From: Mytilisepta virgata
Taxonomy: Eukaryota > Mollusca > Bivalvia > Mytilida > Mytilidae
Direction of reading: 5' to 3'
Assembly (NCBI GenBank): GCA_028015205.1
Contig: CM051519.1
Location: forward strand, 43,815,979 to 43,879,978
Length of the DNA stretch: 64,000 nucleotides
Shown here: piece by piece, positions 57,916 to 64,000 of the stretch
Layout of the letters: every line of letters starts with the position of its first letter
Numbering within the stretch: the first letter of the stretch is position 1
Made by a program: the position numbers and the translations under genes
Notes under the pieces: model-generated
Told to the model about the DNA's origin: nothing
Database searches by the model: none
The model's input: only the letters and a program-made list of their open reading frames with translations

Positions 57916-59289
57916 GAATGGAGAATGGTATACCAAGTGGTGGTGCCTAAAGTCTATAGGCAAGAAATTATTGGTCTTGCCCATGACACCCCCTTGGCTG
58001 GACATTTAGGTATAAGGAAGACTTGCCTTAAGATATTACAACATTTCTACTGGCCCAGACTTAGAAATGACGTCACAGAATACTGCAAATCATGCCATAT
58101 ATGCCAGGTTGTTGGCAAGCCTAACCAGAAAATACCACCAGCACCACTTCTGCCAATTCCAGCCTTTGAAGAACCTTTCAGCCGAGTACTTATTGATTGT
58201 GCTGGACCTTTACCAAAGACCAAGACTGGAAATGCTTATTTACTAACGATCATGTGTACATCCACTCGCTTTCCTGAGGCTATTCCCCTAAGGAATATCA
58301 AGACACCAACTATTGTCAAAGCTCTTATCAAATTTTTCACATTAGTAGAACTTCCTAAGTCTATAAAGTCCGACCAGGGTTCAAATTTTATGTCAGGTTT
58401 ATTTCAGCAGGTCGTTTATCAGTTAGGGATTGCTCAGTATAGATCAAGTGCTTATCATCCAGAATCTCAAGGTGCCTTAGAACGTTTTCATCAAACATTG
58501 AAGAACATGATTAGGACTTTTTGTCTTCAATTTGATAGGGACTGGGATGATTGTGTTCACTTTCTACTTTTTGCAGTCCGAGAGGCTGTTCAAGAATCCC
58601 TTGTTTTTAGCCCCTTTGAGTTAGTGTTTGGTCATACTGTAAGGGGACCTTTGAAATTGATTAAGGAAAAATGGCTTACTGAACACACTGACTTGAATCT
58701 TCTAGACTATGTATCTAGATTTAAAGAAAAATTGTATACTGCTTGTCAAATTGCTCAGAAAAACTTAAAAACTGTACAGAATAAGATGAAAATATGGTAT
58801 GATAAAGATGCCAGGGACAGAGTTTTTGAGCCTGGTGATAAGGTACTTGTATTTTTGCCAGTCCCTGGGCATCCTTTACAGGCTAAATACTGTGGTCCTT
58901 ATACAATCGAAAGTAAAATCAATGATTTGAATTATATTGTAAAAACTCCAGGTCGGCGTAAACAAACTAGGGTGTGTCACATTAATATGTTAAAACCATA
59001 TTTTGAGCGTACTAGTGAAGGTGAGAGTAAACCCGTTGCCACTTTAGCTATGGTTAAATCGGAGAACGATCATAACAAACCAGACATAATTGAACCATCT
59101 TTTGATTCCAAGACTATGGAACAAACTGTGAGATTGAAAAATTCTGAAATTTTGTCAAACTTAGACTCAAAACTTGCACATCTGACTTTCGAACCAGAGA
59201 AAAATCGAAAACTTTGGTATTTACTTTTAAAAATCTTTTTCCAGATGTGCCAAATAAAACCACTGCTGTTTGTCATAATGTTGATGTAG
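57916..59289 (+). CDS. Integrase (DD35E) with zinc-binding N-terminus and GPY/F-like module
   Basis: Counted from the ATG at 57925: HHCC zinc domain at H20, H27, C57 and C60; catalytic core D91 (VLIDCAG), D150 (IKSDQGSNF) and E186 (SQGALERFH). There are 35 residues between the second D and E, the DD35E spacing of gypsy/retroviral integrases. The C-terminal part contains CGPYTIESKIND and CHINMLKPYF, a GPY/F-like module. The frame stays open to 59287. Integrase inserts the copied DNA into the genome. Here it lies upstream of the reverse transcriptase, the reverse of most gypsy elements. The core looks intact. Confidence 0.93.
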   Translation, partial: EWRMVYQVVVPKVYRQEIIGLAHDTPLAGHLGIRKTCLKILQHFYWPRLRNDVTEYCKSCHICQVVGKPNQKIPPAPLLPIPAFEEPFSRVLIDCAGPLPKTKTGNAYLLTIMCTSTRFPEAIPLRNIKTPTIVKALIKFFTLVELPKSIKSDQGSNFMSGLFQQVVYQLGIAQYRSSAYHPESQGALERFHQTLKNMIRTFCLQFDRDWDDCVHFLLFAVREAVQESLVFSPFELVFGHTVRGPLKLIKEKWLTEHTDLNLLDYVSRFKEKLYTACQIAQKNLKTVQNKMKIWYDKDARDRVFEPGDKVLVFLPVPGHPLQAKYCGPYTIESKINDLNYIVKTPGRRKQTRVCHINMLKPYFERTSEGESKPVATLAMVKSENDHNKPDIIEPSFDSKTMEQTVRLKNSEILSNLDSKLAHLTFEPEKNRKLWYLLLKIFFQMCQIKPLLFVIMLM

Positions 59290-59801
59290 GTGATGCTTCT
59301 CTAATTAAGCAACATCCTTACCGGCTCAATCCACTTAAACTTGATGTTATGAGACAAGAAATTAGATATATGCTTGACAATGATATTATTGAGCCGAGTA
59401 ACAGTGAATGGAGCTCTCCTTGTCTTCTTGTTCCCAAACCAGATAAAACCTTTCGTTTCGTTACTGATTTCAGAAAAGTAAACTCAGTTTCAAAATCTGA
59501 CTCCCATCCGATTCCAAGGATAGCCGATTTTATTGATAACATTGGACAATCAAAATTCGTAAGCAAATTTGATTTAATAAAAGGTTACTGGCAGGTCCCC
59601 CTGACACCGAGAGCTCGTGAAATATCAGCTTTTGTCACACCAGACGGCTTATTTCAATATACTGTCATGCCGTTTGGTATGAAAAATGCTCCAGCTACAT
59701 TTCAAAGAATGATTAATAATGTTATAAAAGATTTAGACTGTTGTTATGCTTATATTGATGATCTTATTGTATGTAGCGATAGCTGGGAAGTGAAAAAGTG
59801 A
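59214..59801 (+). pseudogene. Reverse transcriptase, N-terminal and palm motifs, broken after YIDD
   Basis: This is in a different frame from the integrase and overlaps the end of that ORF by 76 bp. Visible are HPYRLNPLKLDVMRQEI, SPCLLVPKPDKTFRF, TDFRKVN, FDLIKGYWQVPL, PFGMKNAPATFQRM and the catalytic YIDDLIVCS. The frame stops at 59799. A deletion of the thumb-proximal segment comes next, and the protein family continues in another frame at about 59805 (EFCKATVDYLGHTVGQG). The missing segment makes the enzyme non-functional. Confidence 0.88.
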
Positions 59802-60414
59802 ATTTTGTAAGGCCACTGTTGATTATTTAGGGCACACAGTTGGCCAAGGTCAAGTGAAACCTATTATGGCTAAAGTGGATGCAATTACCATTTTTCCTCC
59901 TCCTACAAATAAAAAAACAACTTATGAGATATTTAGGCATGATTGGATTTTACAGAAAATTTTGTTTAAATTTTGCTATTGTTGTTCAACCATTGACTCA
60001 TCTTTTACGGAAAGATTCTAAATTCATCTGGAGTGATAATTGTCAAAACGCTTTTGAAAAAAGCAAATCACTTTTAATTAACAGTCCCGTTCTTATCACT
60101 CCAGACTTTAAAAAGCAATTCAAACTTGCCGTTGATGCAAGTGATGTAGGAGTTGGAGCCCTTTTATATCAAGAAACAGATGATAATGTTGAGAAACCTA
60201 TATCATATTTTTCCAAGAAATTAGATAAACATCAAAGAATGTTTTGCACTGTTGTCTGCACTTCAACATTTTGATGTATATTTAAATCCCACTATGCATC
60301 CTATTCTGGTTTATACTGATCATAATCCTCTCACCTTCATACATAAAATGAGAAACATATTAAAGGTAAAGATAATGTAATAGCAGATGCTTTATCTAGA
60401 TCTTATCAAAACAC
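59802..60414 (+). pseudogene. Reverse transcriptase thumb/connection and RNase H, with several deletions
   Basis: Pieces in changing frames: FCKATVDYLGHTVGQGQVK; then, in the 59879 ORF, GMIGFYRKFCLNFA; SKSLLINSPVLITPDFK; and the first RNase H aspartate in LAVDASDVGVGALLY. A small deletion follows near 60255, then VYTDHNPLTFIHKM. A second deletion near 60355 brings in KGKDNVIADALSRS, the typical end of the gypsy RNase H domain. The enzyme core is therefore missing in at least two places. Confidence 0.85.
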
Positions 60415-60480
60415 TGTATACATACTATATATTTTTGTATATATTGTTCATGAAGTTCTCGTTACACTCAAACTTCTTCT

Positions 60481-60491
60481 AAGGGGGGAGG
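60481..60491 (+). promoter_or_regulatory. Polypurine tract
   Basis: AAGGGGGGAGG directly before the 3' LTR, the plus-strand priming site of LTR elements. Confidence 0.85.
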
Positions 60492-61093
60492 TGTTATGAT
60501 ATTATAATTATTATATTTATTTATCTTGGCCTAATTTGTTTTGCGTAGCCTTATAACATGTATACTATGTTTACATAATACTTATAGTTGTTTACCAAAT
60601 AATGTTATAACTGCGCAGTTTAGAAATCACTGGAACAATAATAGATACTGATGGAATGACTAGAACTTTCTATTTGACTTACGTAATAATTCTGGTGTGA
60701 TTCGAACTTCTACCGTATTCCAGAAGTTTTCGTTCTACAGTATATATACGACAAGAAATTTAGACTTTCAGAGCAGAACGTATTGGACCAGACATTCTTG
60801 TGTTCTCAGCTGTTGGATTTATTTACGTTTCACACATCATCCTTGACATACTTTTATTTACGTTACATTATACTAGATTGTGACTGATTGGATATAATAT
60901 TCCGTTTGGATTCCCGCTACGAGACGAGAAGAATTCCGGATTAGGAAAAGACGGAGGATTTTGAACAGTTAAGTTGACATTTTAGTTTTGTGTAATATTT
61001 TTTGTAAACTTGTATATAATAAATGTTGTTAAATTTTATTATTGATTTGTGTCTTTTGTTGGCTACCATTTAAAGGTGATTTCGGCCGTAACA
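60492..61093 (+). repeat. 3' LTR (602 bp)
   Basis: Near-identical to the 5' LTR with small substitutions and short indels, for example TTTGTTTT against TTTTTTTT near 60528 and CTACGAGACG against CTACAGTGACG near 60918. Confidence 0.93.
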
Positions 61094-61097
61094 AAGA
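61094..61097. repeat. Target-site duplication AAGA, right
   Basis: Four bases after the 3' LTR, matched by 55235-55238. Confidence 0.75.
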
Positions 61098-62215
61098 CGT
61101 GAAATCATATTGAACTAAACAACAATATGAATAACAGGAAAGACCAACAATGACATACTAATCAATGTCACGTATTAGACAGAACTCCGGACCAACTAGA
61201 CATCAGGTAAATGGAATCCATCTCTGTAGGCCCCGCCGTAAATAACTTGTGGTCAAAGGAGTTCCCACATTTGATCTCAGTTATTGCCATTGGCCTTTGA
61301 ACTACAGATTTACACAATAATCTCGACACCCCTTTTGAAAGTGGTGAATAACAATGCCAAGTATCTTCACTTCAAATGTCCAACTTCAAACCATTCTCAA
61401 GTTAAAGAGCGGAAACGATCTTTACCATAGGACATGGGTTTTCAACTTTGACCTAAGCTTTTGACTTTGACATTTGACCTACAGAGTACACATATTGTGA
61501 TACACCCTCTGGTGCTAGTGAATATATATTTCAAGTATAAACTTTGAAATCATAAATGTTCTCAAGATATAGAGCGCACACGATTTGTTACGTACGGATG
61601 TGTTCCTACTTTTGACCTGTTATTGACCTTGAGATTTGACCTAGAGATTTGCACAATAATTGCGACACCCCTTTTGACAGTGGTGATTAACACTGCCAAG
61701 TATCTTTACTTAACTTCAAACCATTCTCAAGTTAAAGAGCGGAAATGATCTTTACCATAGGACATGGGTTTTCAACTTTGACCTAAGCTTTTGACCTTGA
61801 CATTTGACCTACAGAGTAGTAAACACATTGTGACACACCCTCTGGTGCTAGTGAACATATATGCCAAGTATAGACTTTGAAACCATAAATGTTCTCAAGA
61901 TATAGAGCGGACACGGTTTGTTACGGACGGATGGGTTCCCACATTTTATTGACCTTGAAATTTGACCTAGAGATTTGCAAAATAATCGCGACACCCCTTT
62001 TGACAGTGGTGAATAACAATGCCAAGTATCTTTACTTAACTTCATTCTCAAGCTATAGAGCGGACACGATCTTTACCATAGGACATGGGGTTCTCAACTT
62101 TGATTTAAGTTTTTAACCCTGACCTTTGACCTACAGAGTTGTTATGGACGGACTGACGGACTGATCACTATAGTGCAACCGCCGCCAAGTGGTGGGTCCC
62201 TCATAATAACATAAT
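61098..62215 (+). repeat. Tandem ~380-bp repeat, about 2.5 units, with TTTGACCT half-sites
   Basis: Units share TTAAAGAGCGGAAAYGATC, TTTACCATAGGACATGGG, TTGACCTAxAGAxTTGCACAA, CGACACCCCTTTTGA and GTGGTGAATAACAATGCCAA. Starts are near 61395, 61730 and 62050. 62120-62132 is TGACCTTTGACCT, a perfect DR1-type sequence. The array ends with the GTGCAACCGCCGCCAAGTGG tail. No gene. Confidence 0.75.
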
Positions 62216-62604
62216 AATATTTGAATAAAATAGTTATTATTAACTATGAGGAAAGAATTTTTCAAATAAAGAAATCAATTAGTAGAATAGAGAATGGAAA
62301 CGGGATTGTGTCAAACAGACATCAACCCGACCAAAGACCAGAAAACTCCTCAAGGCTACCAACGGGTCTTCATCCGAAGGCGGGCTTCAGCTGGCCCCTA
62401 AACAATAATGCATACATGTTAAGCGAAATGGACGGCACACTAAACTTTGAAACATACGAATGAACCAAAATTAAAAAAACACACATGACTAACAAAGGCT
62501 AGAGGTTCCTAACTTGGGACAGGCTCAAAAATGCGGCGGGGTTAAATATACTAGTCAACAAAAGAAACGATACAGGTTAATGCATATTTCATATATTCAT
62601 AATT

Positions 62605-62820
62605 TTGCACATGGTAGATCTCCTTAGCTGAAATTTGGCTTCCTATTTCGGTATTTTTGGTTGAGTACTTCTTGTTAATATAAGTTTGGTTTTTTGTCTT
62701 CCAAATGTTTCGGTTTTAATGCTGCTGATGAGAGGTTACTCCTTGAAATGCGTCGTATACAGCATAGTATAAATTTACAATAACTAATATTAGTATCTTT
62801 GGATTGTTATTTTCAAATAG
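62605..62820 (-). repeat. Inverted single copy of the 10.4-kb tandem repeat family
   Basis: The reverse complement matches 11040-11235 and 39720-39935 (GCACATGGTAGATCTCCTTA here is the reverse of AAGGAGATCTACCATGTGC plus one base). Confidence 0.75.
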
Positions 62821-62824
62821 GGTT

Positions 62825-63065
62825 GGGCTCAGTTCTAACCTCTCATTAGAACTGTCCTAAACTGTCAGAAGAACAGTTCTAGAACTGTCATCCTGACACC
62901 CTTAGAACCGTTTATGACAGGGTGTGTCCTGACCTAGAACCATTTATGACAGTTCTACCCTAGAATCATTCTAGACGGTTCTACCCTAGAACCATTTATG
63001 ACAGTTCTACCCTTGAACCATTCTGGACGGTTCTACCCTGGTTCTAACCTAGAATCACTTGTGAC
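62825..63065. repeat. Short-unit repeat built on GTTCTA(A/C)CC / AGAACCATTTATGACAG
   Basis: About 240 bp. AGAACCxTTTATGACAG appears near 62905, 62936 and 62988, alternating with TAGAATCATTCTAGACGG-type units. GTTCTA and its complement TAGAAC both recur, so the unit can fold on itself. Confidence 0.75.
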
Positions 63066-63069
63066 CTTT

Positions 63070-64000
63070 GAACATCAAAATTATAAGAAATAAAGTATGG
63101 CTATGTAATTTTTCGATTAATTGGTGAAATGCACTTCTATTTCAAAATGGCGGTACTCATCCCAATCACCTACCTTGTCATGACATAAATATCGTTCATA
63201 CGAGCAAAGAGAATTAATTATATAATATATCAAATATTTACCATATAAAATGGTAAAAAAGATAAATTATTAATTTAAAATAAATTAAAATGTTACTTAT
63301 CTGACACATTTGAAATCTCTGCAGTGAACTTTTGGGCCACATTATACAAACCTCTTTATTAAAATGCTGCATTAATTATTTTAAAATGTAGCGTTATAAC
63401 AATTTGAAACCCCGCTGATTTTGTCAGCAAAACGGTTTACAAATGTACCCCCGTATACATACACATGTATCTGTGTATCTTAAAGGTTGGAACAATAAAC
63501 ATCCGAACACTCAAGGTAATATATACATGCCAGAACGTTAATTAGTTATAATGACCTGAAACACACGACATGTTACGGAGAACAAATTTCTTTACCTGTG
63601 AATTTACTTCAGATAAAAATCACAAATTTTAACAAAAACAATAATTCGTTTTTCCTGTGCGTTAAAAAAATGAAAAAAAAATTGCACCATAGCTCTTTAT
63701 TACATGTATGTACTTTTTCAGTTTTGTATAAATTTGAAATAAATTTAATATTATTAATTATTTTCATAATTTAATATATTGAAATTATAGTCGATGTGAA
63801 ATGTTACTACATATTCCAAACAAAATATTGTTAAGTTTCGAAAAAGCGAAGACGAGGAGTACTTGCCATAATCATTACGGAGTTATCGGACATGAAAACG
63901 GACTGATTTTCATAGTAGACTGTTTTCTCATCAAAAGCAATGAATTTGTGCATAAAGTTTGAAATAAAAAGTTCCAGTTTTTGAGATTTCAAAAATCACA
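63070..64000. other. No recognised feature
   Basis: AT-rich sequence to the window end. I see no splice-linked coding segment and no known repeat. Confidence 0.4.

Larger units (their letters stand above)
55239..61093 (+). mobile_element. Ty3/gypsy-type LTR retrotransposon with integrase before reverse transcriptase (Gmr1-like order)
   Basis: 5855 bp, LTRs of 604 and 602 bp that begin TGTTATGATAT and end GGCCGTAACA. The flanks AAGA (55235-55238) and AAGA (61094-61097) are the target duplication. The internal order is Gag, CCHC knuckle, protease, integrase, reverse transcriptase, RNase H. Gag, protease and integrase share one frame interrupted by TAA (56752) and TAG (57913). The reverse transcriptase is in another frame, and several deletions follow. 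It cannot move by itself in this state. LTRs differ at roughly a dozen places, about 98% identity by eye, so insertion is fairly recent. Confidence 0.92.

Overview
The window looks like AT-rich genomic DNA from a marine bivalve mollusc, probably mussel-like. This is inferred from repeat-filled introns, a permuted Penelope-like element family of the kind common in invertebrates, and dispersed TGACCTTTGACCT-type repeats. The taxon is inference, not proof. There are no operons, CRISPR arrays, rRNA genes or convincing tRNA genes.

The only host gene I can support is the 3' part of a TRPM-family cation channel on the + strand, from 112 to 42822. Ten exons (112-357, 8496-8664, 13454-13613, 16196-16470, 18573-18654, 21053-21086, 21781-21858, 32973-33026, 36709-36814, 42806-42822) join with compatible phases into 406 codons plus a stop. 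They encode S3-S4, S5 and the pore, S6, the TRP helix region, a C-terminal coiled coil and a short acidic serine-rich tail. There is no Nudix or alpha-kinase domain. The introns are filled with repeats: about 160-bp tandem arrays, elements ending in GCTCACCTG/CAGGTGAGC, a dead Tc1-like transposon, a long direct-repeat pair and many minus-strand Penelope fragments.

Immediately after the last exon lies a satellite of about 6.3 head-to-tail copies of a ~975-bp unit (43211-49299).

From about 49.96 to 61.1 kb there is a nest of retroelements. The outer layer is a non-LTR retrotransposon: ORF1 has CCHC knuckles and an SGNH esterase, and ORF2 is seen only as its endonuclease. Its ORF1 is split by an intact Penelope-like element (50634-53483, 949 aa) whose GIY-YIG nuclease lies N-terminal to the reverse transcriptase (permuted, Naiad-like). 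Downstream of the endonuclease remnant sits a complete Ty3/gypsy-type LTR retrotransposon (55239-61093; 604- and 602-bp LTRs, 4-bp target duplication AAGA). In it the integrase precedes the reverse transcriptase, the Gmr1-like order. It is young by its LTRs but carries two in-frame stops and several deletions.

From 61.1 kb to the end I see only dispersed repeats: a ~380-bp tandem with nuclear-receptor-like half-sites, an inverted copy of the 10.4-kb repeat, and a GTTCTA-rich array at 62.8-63.06 kb. No gene is evident there.
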